DNA of 64,000 nucleotides, from NCBI GenBank assembly GCA_001874325.1, contig MPCW01000003.1, positions 124,001-188,000 on the forward strand. The letters are read 5' to 3'. The translations under genes were made by a program, and so were the position numbers. Source of the DNA: Flavobacterium sp. MedPE-SWcel. GTDB taxonomy: Bacteria > Bacteroidota > Bacteroidia > Flavobacteriales > Flavobacteriaceae. Each line of letters opens with the position of its first letter. The stretch's first letter is position 1. Below the pieces are notes generated by a model, which searched no databases, had not been told where the DNA came from, and saw nothing but the letters and a program-made list of their open reading frames with translations. Below are positions 44,112 to 52,975 of this stretch, piece after piece.

Positions 44112-44662
44112 TGAAAAAGAAGTTTTTAGGCAGTATTATACTTACCACGATTTTTGTCGTGGTTTTTTCGTCATGCGATAGTAATATTAAAGATGTACAG
44201 CGTATAAATACTGTTGCTTTTAATCCTGCGGTACAGGCAGAAAATATTAACTTAAAATATACCGATTCGGGTAAAGTAAAAGCTATATTAGTGAGTCCAC
44301 TTATGCTTGATTACTCTAATCTTCATTATAAGTTTAATGAATTTCCAGAAGGAGTACATTTAACACTGATTGATGATAGTGGTAATAATAGTTATGTAGT
44401 GGCAGATTATGCTATTAATTATGCTAATACTCATATTATAGATTTACAGGGTAATGTAAAAATAACGTCTTATGATGGTAAGGAGCTGCAAACATCACAG
44501 TTGTATTATGATCAGAAGAACGAATGGTTTTATACCGAAAAAAAGTTTAAATTTACAGATGGAGAGGATAGTTACCTCGAAGGTCCGGGTATAGATTTTA
44601 GTAAAGATTTTAAAATCTTTAATATGCAACGGAATAGTGGTGAAATTAGTAATGTAGAATAG
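44111..44662 (+). CDS. lptC: LPS export periplasmic protein LptC
   Basis: A 183-residue protein with an N-terminal membrane anchor or lipobox (IFVVVFSSCDSN, so possibly a lipoprotein in this phylum) and the LptC beta-jellyroll: VKAILVSPLMLDY, VVADYAINYANTHIIDLQGNVKITSYDGKELQTSQLYYDQKNEWF. LptC hands lipopolysaccharide from the LptBFG ABC transporter to LptA. Its ATG overlaps the TAA of the TPR gene. The other lpt genes are not in the window. Confidence 0.88.
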   Translation: MKKKFLGSIILTTIFVVVFSSCDSNIKDVQRINTVAFNPAVQAENINLKYTDSGKVKAILVSPLMLDYSNLHYKFNEFPEGVHLTLIDDSGNNSYVVADYAINYANTHIIDLQGNVKITSYDGKELQTSQLYYDQKNEWFYTEKKFKFTDGEDSYLEGPGIDFSKDFKIFNMQRNSGEISNVE

Positions 44663-44673
44663 AATTAATAAAA

Positions 44674-44865
44674 ATGGGTTATCTTAAATTTACAGCGTAT
44701 ATATATCTTGCAGCAGCAATTTTTTTCATTTATCAAGGTGTTATGGCGCTAAATGCTGGAGAAGATAGTGTTATCATGTTCTTCTTTGCAGCAACTGCAA
44801 TTTTCTTGTTTTTCTTTAGGCTGCGTAATGCTAAAAAGTTCGGGAAAAGAAAAGACGATAATTAA
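44674..44865 (+). CDS. Small two-helix membrane protein
   Basis: A 63-residue protein with two hydrophobic helices (about 6-25 and 33-50) and a basic tail (RLRNAKKFGKRKDDN). It lies 11 nt after lptC and 6 nt before the CNNM/CorC gene, so it is part of the same transcript. No family function is known to me; its position suggests a conserved small envelope protein. Confidence 0.65.
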   Translation: MGYLKFTAYIYLAAAIFFIYQGVMALNAGEDSVIMFFFAATAIFLFFFRLRNAKKFGKRKDDN

Positions 44866-44871
44866 TACAAT

Positions 44872-46137
44872 ATGGAAATCGCGATAATCATAACATGTCT
44901 GTTCCTTTCAGCTTTTTTTTCGGGAATGGAGATTGCTTATGTGTCGTCAAATAAAGTGTATCTGGGTGTTGAGAAACAGCAGACAACTTTAATTTCTAGA
45001 ATACTCACAAAACTTACCGAAAGTCCTGTGCAATTTATTACCGCTATGCTTGTAGGTAATAGTATTGCGCTTGTTGTTTATGGCTACCATATGGGAGCTA
45101 TGGTGATAAGGTGGATTGTAATGTTAGGGTGGGATTTGCATTCGTTTTACATTGTGTTATTACAAATTGTTGTTTCGTTGTTTGTAATACTTCTTACGGC
45201 TGAGTTTTTACCAAAATTTTTCTTTCAAGTATATGCTAATACTTTGATTAAATTTTTTGCGCTTCCAGCTTATGTCTTTTATGTACTCTTTTATTGGGTT
45301 TCTCTTTTTGTAATTAAAATTTCAGATTTTATCTTATTGAAAATATTACGTACAAAAGGGGATGCACGACAAGCTTATTTTACACGTGGCGAGTTAGGTA
45401 ATTATATTACTGAACAAATTAATGGTGTAGATAGCCAAGAAGAGATGGATTCTGAAATACAAATATTTCAAAATGCATTAGAGTTTTCAGATCTTAAAGC
45501 ACGTGAGGTAATGACACCTCGTACTGAAATTGCAGCGGTTGAGCTTAATGATCCTGTTGAGGGGTTAAGAGATCTTTTTGTAAGTACAGGATATTCAAAG
45601 GTAATTGTATATGAAGATACGTTAGATAATATTGTGGGTTACATACATTCTTTTGAGTTGTTTAAAAAGCCAAAAACAATAAAGGATGTAATGATTCTAG
45701 TCGATTATGTTCCTGAAACAATTTATATAAAAGAACTACTTAATATACTAACACGAAAGAGGAAAAGTATGGCAGTAGTATTGGATGAATATGGAGGAAC
45801 TTCGGGTATTATAACGGTTGAAGATATTATCGAAGAGCTTTTTGGAGAGATAGAAGACGAGCATGATGCAGAAGAAAAACTAATAGAGGAACGTGTAGAT
45901 GATGGAGTTTATTTGTTTTCGGCAAGGCTTGATGTAGAGTATATAAATGAAACATATGAACTAGCACTACCAGAGTTAGATTCTTATGTAACATTGGGCG
46001 GTTTTGTAGTGCATAACACAAAAGAAATCCCTAAGACAGGCGATAAAATAAGGCTTGACGATTTTGAGGTTACCGTAGAACAAGCTTCTAATAAAAAAAT
46101 AGAACTTATTAAATTACAATTGTTAAAGAATAAGTAA
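44872..46137 (+). CDS. CNNM/CorC family membrane protein with CBS domains
   Basis: A 421-residue protein with the CNNM (DUF21) membrane domain in the first 160 residues, a CBS pair (about 195-325, opened by LKAREVMTPRTEIAAVE) and a C-terminal CorC/HlyC domain with FSARLDVEYINETYELALPE and GGFVVHNTKEIPKTGD. Family members relate to Mg2+/Co2+ efflux, and GldE of gliding bacteria is one too; this gene lies apart from gldD, so I do not call it gldE. Spacing of 6 nt to the upstream small gene implies co-transcription. Confidence 0.88.
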   Translation: MEIAIIITCLFLSAFFSGMEIAYVSSNKVYLGVEKQQTTLISRILTKLTESPVQFITAMLVGNSIALVVYGYHMGAMVIRWIVMLGWDLHSFYIVLLQIVVSLFVILLTAEFLPKFFFQVYANTLIKFFALPAYVFYVLFYWVSLFVIKISDFILLKILRTKGDARQAYFTRGELGNYITEQINGVDSQEEMDSEIQIFQNALEFSDLKAREVMTPRTEIAAVELNDPVEGLRDLFVSTGYSKVIVYEDTLDNIVGYIHSFELFKKPKTIKDVMILVDYVPETIYIKELLNILTRKRKSMAVVLDEYGGTSGIITVEDIIEELFGEIEDEHDAEEKLIEERVDDGVYLFSARLDVEYINETYELALPELDSYVTLGGFVVHNTKEIPKTGDKIRLDDFEVTVEQASNKKIELIKLQLLKNK

Positions 46138-46187
46138 AAACTTTTGAAAATATAACTTTACCTCTTTTATTATTAAAGAGATAATTG

Positions 46188-46195
46188 TATTTTCG
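46188..46195 (+). promoter_or_regulatory. Possible promoter of the PpiD-like gene
   Basis: TATTTTCG differs from TAnnTTTG at one base and ends 33 nt before the ATG at 46228, in the only gap above 20 nt within the cluster. Confidence 0.3.
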
Positions 46196-46227
46196 CCCAC
46201 TAATATGAAATATAATAAACAATAAAA

Positions 46228-48342
46228 ATGGCAGTTTTATCAAAAATTAGACAGCGTTCGCTACTTCTGATACTTGTTATCGGTTTCTGTTTGCTTGCTT
46301 TTATAGTAGGAGATATTATAAATAGTGGAGGGTTCGGAGTAACCAATAATATAGGAAGTGTTAATGGTAAAGATATTCCTGTTCGTGAGTTTCTTCAAAA
46401 AGTTAGCAATATTCAAAGCAGACAGCAAGGTGTTAGCCCAACACAGGCAGCTAACTCAGTTTGGAATCAAGAAGTAGAAAATGCTCTTTATGCAGAAAGA
46501 TTTGAACAAGCTGGTATTCGTGTAGGTAAAGATCATGTTTACAATATGTATGCTCAAGATCCTTCGGTTGCACAAAACCCACAGTTTAAAAATGCAGTAG
46601 GTGAGTTTGATCCAGCAAAATTCAATGAGTTTCTTGTGAATATGAAGAATACTAACGAGGATCAATGGAGAAACGTTGAGAGCAATATGCCGCTTGTAGA
46701 AAATGCAGCTAAAAAGCAACTTTACATTACAATGGTGAAAGCTGGTTTAGTTACTACAACTTTTGATGGAGCAGCAAAATATAACTTAGAGAACGATAAA
46801 GCTTCTTTTGATTATGTATATGTTCCTTACAGTACAATCAATGATGAAGAAGTTACTGTTTCTGATCAAGAAATGATCGCTTTCATGAAGAATGATGAAG
46901 AGAAGTATAAAGCTGATGCAAGTCGTGATTTAGAATATGTTCTTATCGAAAATAAAGCTTCTGCAAAAGATGAGGCTGATATTAGAGAAGAAATCAATAG
47001 CTTACTTTTACCAAGAGTAGTATATAACGAGACAACAAAGTCTAATGATACTATTGCAGGTTTTAGAGGTGATGTAGAAAATATCAAAGAATTTGTAAAT
47101 GCTAATTCGGATATTCCTTATGATACTACTTATGTAGCTAAAAGTAACTTGCCATTAGAATTTGCAGAGCAAATATTTAATCTAGAAGATAGTGCTGTAT
47201 TTGGTCCTTATCTAGATGGTGGATACCAGAAGTTAACTAAAATGATAGCGAGAAAGCCAGGTTCTACTGCTAAGGTGAGCCATATCCTTGTTACTTTTGA
47301 AGGAACTAAAGCGCCAAAGCCTTCAGAAATGACTAAAGAGGAAGCAAAAGCAAAAGCTGATGATATCCTTAAGAAAGTAAAAGCTAATCCAGATTCATTC
47401 GCTCAACTTGCAAAAGAAAACAGTGAAGATCCAGGATCTAAAGATAAAGGCGGTATTTATGATAACGTATCTAAGGGGCAAATGGTTCCTGAGTTTGATG
47501 CATTCCTTTTTGATAATAAAATTGGAGAAGTTGGTGTAGTTGAAACAGATTTCGGATACCACGTTATAAAAGTACTTGATAAGTATGATGCTGTACAGCT
47601 TGCTACTGTAGCTAAGAAAATACAACCATCTGAAGCAACAAGTGACGATGTGTTTACTAAAGCAACTAAGTTAGAAATGGATGCATCAGATACTGATACT
47701 CCATTTGAAGAGCTTGCTAAAGCAATAAATGCTGAGGTAAAAGCAGTTAACAAACTAGGTGTTAATGATGAGAATATTCAAGGTATAGGTGCACAAAGAG
47801 GTATTGTACGTTGGGCATTCAATAAAGATACTAAAGAAGGAGATGTTAAGAAATTTGATATTTCTCAAGGTCACTTAATTGTAAGAGTTAAGAGCGTGAA
47901 TGAAGAAGGTCTTTTATCAATAGAAGAAGCTAAAACAAAAGTTTTACCAATTCTTATGAATGAAAAGAAGGCAGCTTTAATAATGAAGGACAAAATGGAA
48001 GGTGCTACTGTAGAAGAAGTATCTAAGAATACAGGGTCTAGTATTGGTAAAGCTAAAGACATAGTACTTGCTCGTCCAGCTATTACAGGTGTTGGTTCAG
48101 AGCCAAAAGTAGTAGGTGTTGCTTTTGCTTTAGAAGACGGAAAAGATTCAGGTCTTATAGAAGGGAAAACAGGAGTATTTATGGTAAAAAGAACTTCTTT
48201 TACTAAGGCTACTGAATTACCAAACTATAATGGTGTAATAAGTGGTATGAAGACTAAAGCTAGAAATAGTGTACAGTCTAGATTAACAAATGCACTTAAA
48301 GATCAAGCTGAAATTGAAGATAACAGAGCTGAGTTTAACTAA
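46228..48342 (+). CDS. ppiD: Membrane-anchored peptidylprolyl isomerase, PpiD/SurA type
   Basis: A 704-residue periplasmic foldase. One N-terminal helix (about 13-33, LLLILVIGFCLLAFIVGD) anchors it. The SurA_N-like region follows, then a parvulin domain (about 347-454: SHILVTFEGTKAP, SEDPGSKDKGGIYD, ETDFGYHVIKVLDK) and a further C-terminal half that likely chaperones substrates. Parvulins speed cis-trans isomerisation of proline bonds in outer-membrane proteins. This location, after lptC and an outer-membrane barrel gene, agrees with an outer-membrane assembly role. The gene ends at a bidirectional terminator. Confidence 0.9.
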   Translation: MAVLSKIRQRSLLLILVIGFCLLAFIVGDIINSGGFGVTNNIGSVNGKDIPVREFLQKVSNIQSRQQGVSPTQAANSVWNQEVENALYAERFEQAGIRVGKDHVYNMYAQDPSVAQNPQFKNAVGEFDPAKFNEFLVNMKNTNEDQWRNVESNMPLVENAAKKQLYITMVKAGLVTTTFDGAAKYNLENDKASFDYVYVPYSTINDEEVTVSDQEMIAFMKNDEEKYKADASRDLEYVLIENKASAKDEADIREEINSLLLPRVVYNETTKSNDTIAGFRGDVENIKEFVNANSDIPYDTTYVAKSNLPLEFAEQIFNLEDSAVFGPYLDGGYQKLTKMIARKPGSTAKVSHILVTFEGTKAPKPSEMTKEEAKAKADDILKKVKANPDSFAQLAKENSEDPGSKDKGGIYDNVSKGQMVPEFDAFLFDNKIGEVGVVETDFGYHVIKVLDKYDAVQLATVAKKIQPSEATSDDVFTKATKLEMDASDTDTPFEELAKAINAEVKAVNKLGVNDENIQGIGAQRGIVRWAFNKDTKEGDVKKFDISQGHLIVRVKSVNEEGLLSIEEAKTKVLPILMNEKKAALIMKDKMEGATVEEVSKNTGSSIGKAKDIVLARPAITGVGSEPKVVGVAFALEDGKDSGLIEGKTGVFMVKRTSFTKATELPNYNGVISGMKTKARNSVQSRLTNALKDQAEIEDNRAEFN

Positions 48343-48364
48343 GAACTTAGTACTATTATAAAAT

Positions 48365-48392
48365 AAAAAATCCCGCATTTGCGGGATTTTTT
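48365..48392. terminator. Bidirectional terminator between ppiD and the GHMP kinase gene
   Basis: A perfect stem ATCCCGCA/TGCGGGAT with a 2-4 nt loop, flanked by A and T runs. It serves both convergent genes. Confidence 0.9.
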
Positions 48393-48395
48393 ATT

Positions 48396-49307
48396 TTATA
48401 ATATCATGTCTTTGTATGGTATAATGGTAGTATAGCCTTTGTCTTTAAAATATGTTATAGGGTTGTCCTTAGCGATAGCTAAGATAAAATCGCCACCCCA
48501 AGCGCCAAGGCTTTTTAATATGCCATTAAAATCAGAGAAACGAACCTCTTTTACTGTTTCAGTGTTTAAGATCGGGCTCATTACTGTTTCATGTTTTTCT
48601 AATAGCAAGGCGAATTCATTTACTGTTTCTGAAGTTAGCAATGTTTCTGTTGTAGTGTTTATAAAAGCAACTGTATTGCTAATATCACTTTTATTTTCAC
48701 GATAAGATATGATTGCTGATCGGCTATTTTGTTTCTGATTTAGGTATACAAAATATAATTTATCTGTAAAATCAGGTATAAAGCTTACAGGTGTGACAAC
48801 AGGTTTGTTATTGACTATTTGGTATATTATTGGAGTGTTATGTTGTGCGCAAGCGATGTCATAGCCACTCCCGCCAAAGCTTTTCCATAATAGTTGATAG
48901 GCGTCAATGGAGAACCATTGCGCAATGTTGTTAATTAGGGTAGAAGATGTGCCTAGCCCCCAATGCTTAGGGAAAGTTAGCTCGGTTGTAATAGTAAAAC
49001 CGTTAGAGTTTTTTAGAATACTAGGGTTCCCTGTGTGTGCCTCATGTAGTATGGTAATGAGTGTTTGTGTAACGCTATTATCGCTAGTGATAATATTGTT
49101 TACAATATCACTGATAGCAATTTCATTCTCATACCAAATGCTATTGTCGGCATCTAGACTTTTCCACTTTATTGTTTTACTATCGCTAGGAGTTATGTGT
49201 AAATATTGCCCGTATTTTGTGGGTAATGCAAGAGCTTTAGCGCCATCTAATACTGTGTACTCGCCAGTTAGTAATAGTTTTCCGTTACTGTAAAAAGTCT
49301 TTTTCAA
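48396..49307 (-). CDS. GYDIA-family GHMP kinase (mevalonate pathway)
   Basis: A 303-residue GHMP kinase. Opening GKLLLTGEYTVLDGAKALALP is the GHMP N-terminal motif; FPKHWGLGTSSTLINNIA is the ATP-binding loop; GGSGYDIACAQH gives the GYDIA name; the C-terminal GAWGGDFILA is the third GHMP motif. By pairing with HMG-CoA reductase it probably phosphorylates a mevalonate-pathway intermediate; the exact substrate is unproven. The start is TTG, whose first base directly follows the stop codon of the reductase gene, with no other upstream option in frame. Confidence 0.88.
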   Translation of the reverse strand: MKKTFYSNGKLLLTGEYTVLDGAKALALPTKYGQYLHITPSDSKTIKWKSLDADNSIWYENEIAISDIVNNIITSDNSVTQTLITILHEAHTGNPSILKNSNGFTITTELTFPKHWGLGTSSTLINNIAQWFSIDAYQLLWKSFGGSGYDIACAQHNTPIIYQIVNNKPVVTPVSFIPDFTDKLYFVYLNQKQNSRSAIISYRENKSDISNTVAFINTTTETLLTSETVNEFALLLEKHETVMSPILNTETVKEVRFSDFNGILKSLGAWGGDFILAIAKDNPITYFKDKGYTTIIPYKDMIL

Positions 49308-50636
49308 TTATTGAAGTGTTACTTTTCTTAGTTCTGTTATAAAGTCAGCGGCAGCAGAGTAGCTTACGGCATTTTTTTCAAAATGTTTAACAGCTTCTAG
49401 TTTTTCGCTTTCAGTTGTATTTAGTTGGTTCAATATATTCATTAGGTGCATTTTCATGTGCCCTTGTTGTATTCCTGTTGTTGTTAGTGAGCGTAGTGCT
49501 GCAAAGTTTTGTGCTAGCCCAGCTACAGCTACTACTTGCATTAATTCTTTAGCAGAAGGCTTGCCAAGCATTTCTAGCGATAGTTTTACTAGTGGGTGTA
49601 AAGACGTAAGCCCCCCTACAGTACCTAATGCTAGTGGAACGTCTATCCAAAATCTGAAAATACCGTTTTCGACAGTAGCATGCGATAGGCTAGAGTATTT
49701 ACCATCTTTAGACGCATAGGCATGTATGCCTGCCTCTACGGCTCTAAAATCGTTACCAGTGGCTACCACAACAGCATCAATACCATTCATGATGCCTTTG
49801 TTGTGTGTAACGGCTCTAAAAGGTTCTACTTCTGCAATTTTTACAGCAGTTATAAATTTTTCTGCAAACTCCTCAGGAGCGATATTTTTATCTTCATTTA
49901 AGTCTGCTACAGGGCAAGATACTTCGGCACGAACCACGCAATTTGGTACGTAGTTAGAAAGTATGCTCATTACAACCTGTAAGCCTTTTTCTTCTTCAGT
50001 AAAATCTTGATTTTTCTGTGCTTCGTTTTTAAGTATTTTGGCAAATTGTTCTAAACATGAATTTACAAAATTAGCCCCCATACTATCTACAGTTTCAAAA
50101 GTAACATGTAGTTGATAGTAGTTTGGTAAAAGATCTGTTTTATCGCGTAGTTCGATGTCTAATATTCCTCCGCCACGCTTTTGCATGTTAGCTGTTAAAC
50201 TGTTGGTTTCTGAGAAGAATAGTGGCTTTATAGTCGTAAAAAACGAGTTTAATTTTGATATATCACCTTTGTATATAAAGTGTACTTGCCCGATTTTTTC
50301 GGTATTTAATACCGTAGCTTTAAAACCGCCTCGTGTAGCCCAAAACTTAGCTGATTTAGAGGCTGCTGCTACTACAGAGCTTTCTTCGATAGCCATTGGT
50401 ATCGTGTGAATTTCGTTGTTTATTGTGAAATTTGGAGCGACTCCTAACGGTAAGTAGAAGTTAGTTATAGTATTTTCGATGAATTCATCATGCAACTTTT
50501 GTAATTTAGGATCATTATTCCAGTATTTTCTTATTAAAGTTGTTGCCTCTTCAGGATTAGAAAAATATTCCTTAGCAATCCATGCTATTTTTTGATCTTT
50601 ACTCAGTTTAGAAAACCCAGCTATTGCTTTACTCAT
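49308..50636 (-). CDS. mvaA: Hydroxymethylglutaryl-CoA reductase, class II
   Basis: A 442-residue class II HMG-CoA reductase that reduces HMG-CoA to mevalonate (or runs in reverse). Catalytic signatures: MAIEESSVVAAAS (catalytic Glu near 84), VDSMGANFVNSCLEQ (Asp), GTVGGLTSLHPLVK and GIQQGHMKMH near the end (catalytic His). No membrane domain is present. With the adjoining GHMP kinase it implies isoprenoids from mevalonate in this organism. It starts the two-gene transcript, with a promoter at 50666-50673. Confidence 0.95.
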   Translation of the reverse strand: MSKAIAGFSKLSKDQKIAWIAKEYFSNPEEATTLIRKYWNNDPKLQKLHDEFIENTITNFYLPLGVAPNFTINNEIHTIPMAIEESSVVAAASKSAKFWATRGGFKATVLNTEKIGQVHFIYKGDISKLNSFFTTIKPLFFSETNSLTANMQKRGGGILDIELRDKTDLLPNYYQLHVTFETVDSMGANFVNSCLEQFAKILKNEAQKNQDFTEEEKGLQVVMSILSNYVPNCVVRAEVSCPVADLNEDKNIAPEEFAEKFITAVKIAEVEPFRAVTHNKGIMNGIDAVVVATGNDFRAVEAGIHAYASKDGKYSSLSHATVENGIFRFWIDVPLALGTVGGLTSLHPLVKLSLEMLGKPSAKELMQVVAVAGLAQNFAALRSLTTTGIQQGHMKMHLMNILNQLNTTESEKLEAVKHFEKNAVSYSAAADFITELRKVTLQ

Positions 50637-50665
50637 TTCAAGTTACTTAAAATACTAATTGGTGC

Positions 50666-50673
50666 CAAAGGTA
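50666..50673 (-). promoter_or_regulatory. Promoter -7 element of the mevalonate pair
   Basis: Minus-strand TACCTTTG matches TAnnTTTG, 29 nt before the ATG at 50636. Confidence 0.55.
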
Positions 50674-50800
50674 AGGTATAGCAGTTGTATTTACTAAATT
50701 ATTACAATAGGGGATTAACATGAATATTGCATTTAACAAAAAAAAGGCTGTATAATTCATAAATTTTCACTAAAATTGGGAGTTTTTTACCATCTACAAA

Positions 50801-52972
50801 ATGAATCATATTAAAAGAGCATTATTTTTATTTTTATTGGCAACGTTGCCAGTAATTGCACAGCAAGATATAACGTTAGAGCAAATTTGGAGTGGCGCTT
50901 TCCGTACACAGGGTATGGATGAGCTTAATGCCATGAAAAATACAAATCAGTACACAATACTCAATGTCAATTGGAGTACAAGAACTGCACAGATAGATTT
51001 GTATGATTTTGCTACACTAAAAAAAGTAAGTACTCTAATAGACTCTAAAGATCACTCGGCACTAAAAGGTATAGATAGTTATACTTTTAGTCCAGATGAA
51101 AAGAAGATATTAATAGCTACTAATTCAGCATATATATTCCGTCATTCTTTTACGGCAGACTATTTTATTTATGATATTGCTACTAAAACGTTATCTAAAG
51201 TTGGAGACTCTAAGATACAAGAACCAACTTTTTCTGCTGATAACTCTAAAATAGCATACGGATATGAAAATAACTTGTATGTGTATAATGTAGCCACTAA
51301 AAAAACAACTCAAATTACTAACGATGGTAAAAAGAATGCTATAATAAATGGTATTACTGACTGGGTTTACGAAGAAGAATTTGCTTTTGTAAGAGCTTAC
51401 GATTGGAATGCTACAGGTGATAAAATAGCATATATTCGTTTTGATGAAACCGAAGTGCCAGAGTTTACTATGGATGTTTATAATAAAGGGTTGTATCCAC
51501 AACCTTATACTTTTAAATATCCAAAGGCAGGAGAGAAAAACTCAAAAGTATCTTTACATGTTTATGATGTAAATAAGAACGCTACTAAAAAAGTTAATCT
51601 GAATAACTTTAACGCTTACTATATTCCACGTATAAAATGGACTAATGAAGCACAAATGCTAAGTGTTCAGTTGATGAATAGACATCAAAATAACCTTGAC
51701 CTTGTTTTTGTAGATGCTAATAGTGGTACTGCTACAGGAATACTTAACGAAAAAGATAAAGCATATGTTGATGTTACTGATAATCTTACTTTTCTTGCTG
51801 ATAACAGCTTTATCTGGACTAGTGAGAAAGATGGTTATAACCACATTTACCATTATGGGAAAACTGGGAAGTTAATAAAGCAAGTTACTAAAGGAGCTTG
51901 GGAAGTAACAGCTTATTATGGTTTTGATAAAAAAACAAAAAACATTTTTTATCAATCAGTAGAGAATGGTTCTATTAATCGTGATGTGTACCGTATAAAT
52001 ATTAAAGGTAAAAAGAAAACACGTTTAACACCACAAACAGGTACAAACGATGCTACTTTTAGCCCTAAGTTTGATTATTTTATTAATTCTTTTTCTAACA
52101 CTACAACACCTACTCAGTATACTTTACATAAAGCAAAAGATGGTAAGCTAGTAAAAGAAATACTAGATAATAATGCTTTAGCAGAAGGATTAAAACCATA
52201 TGATTTGCCTACAAAAGAATTTACGGTAATAACTACACCAAAAGGTCATAAGTTAAACACTTGGATGATAAAACCAGCAGATTTTGATCCTAACAAAAAG
52301 TATCCGGTATTTATGTACCAGTATAGTGGACCAGGATCGCAACAAGTAGCAAATCAATGGAACAGTTATAATGACTATTGGTTTATGATGCTAGCACAAC
52401 AAGGTTATATCGTAGCTTGTGTAGATGGTCGTGGTACTGGTTTTAAAGGAGCTGAATTTAAAAAAGTTACTTATAAAGAATTAGGTAAATATGAAGTAGA
52501 AGATCAAATAGATGCTGCAAAAGTAATTGGGCAGTATAATTATGTTGATGCTTCTCGTATAGGAATATTTGGTTGGAGTTATGGAGGCTTTATGTCATCT
52601 AACTGTATCTTGAAAGGTAATGATGTGTTTAAAATGGCTATTGCAGTTGCACCAGTAACAACATGGCGTTTTTATGATACAGTATATACAGAGCGTTATA
52701 TGCAAACACCTCAAGAAAATGCTTCAGGTTATGATGAGAACTCGCCTATAAACCACGTAAATAAATTAAAAGGATCGTATTTATTAATACACGGTACTGC
52801 TGATGATAATGTACATGTACAAAATACCATGCTAATGGTAGAAGCATTAGTACAGGCAAATAAACAATTTGATTGGGCTATTTATCCAGATAAAAATCAT
52901 GGGATATATGGCGGAGCTACACGATTACAACTTTATACTAAGATGGCTAACTTCATAAAAGAGAAATTATAA
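50801..52972 (+). CDS. Secreted dipeptidyl peptidase, S9 family (DPP IV type)
   Basis: A 723-residue exported serine peptidase. A signal peptide (ALFLFLLATLPVIAQ) is followed by a beta-propeller (about 45-450) and an alpha/beta-hydrolase domain with the catalytic triad: S593 in GWSYGGFMS, an Asp at 668 or 669 in HGTADDNVH, and H700 in DKNHGIYGG. The DPP IV-type double Glu region is suggested by YEEEFAFVRAY (near 190-205), which in DPP IV holds the N-terminus of substrates. Such enzymes release dipeptides from peptide N-termini in the periplasm. It is followed after 3 nt by a peptide transporter gene. Confidence 0.93.
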   Translation: MNHIKRALFLFLLATLPVIAQQDITLEQIWSGAFRTQGMDELNAMKNTNQYTILNVNWSTRTAQIDLYDFATLKKVSTLIDSKDHSALKGIDSYTFSPDEKKILIATNSAYIFRHSFTADYFIYDIATKTLSKVGDSKIQEPTFSADNSKIAYGYENNLYVYNVATKKTTQITNDGKKNAIINGITDWVYEEEFAFVRAYDWNATGDKIAYIRFDETEVPEFTMDVYNKGLYPQPYTFKYPKAGEKNSKVSLHVYDVNKNATKKVNLNNFNAYYIPRIKWTNEAQMLSVQLMNRHQNNLDLVFVDANSGTATGILNEKDKAYVDVTDNLTFLADNSFIWTSEKDGYNHIYHYGKTGKLIKQVTKGAWEVTAYYGFDKKTKNIFYQSVENGSINRDVYRINIKGKKKTRLTPQTGTNDATFSPKFDYFINSFSNTTTPTQYTLHKAKDGKLVKEILDNNALAEGLKPYDLPTKEFTVITTPKGHKLNTWMIKPADFDPNKKYPVFMYQYSGPGSQQVANQWNSYNDYWFMMLAQQGYIVACVDGRGTGFKGAEFKKVTYKELGKYEVEDQIDAAKVIGQYNYVDASRIGIFGWSYGGFMSSNCILKGNDVFKMAIAVAPVTTWRFYDTVYTERYMQTPQENASGYDENSPINHVNKLKGSYLLIHGTADDNVHVQNTMLMVEALVQANKQFDWAIYPDKNHGIYGGATRLQLYTKMANFIKEKL

Positions 52973-52975
52973 TAT

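Noticed and set aside
44872..46137. Calling the CNNM/CorC gene gldE
   Set aside because: GldE belongs to this family, but it is normally beside gldD; here the neighbours are lptC and ppiD, so the family name is safer.
48907..49293. A long plus-strand open frame opposite the GHMP kinase
   Set aside because: It mirrors the GHMP kinase in another frame, with no recognisable protein pattern.
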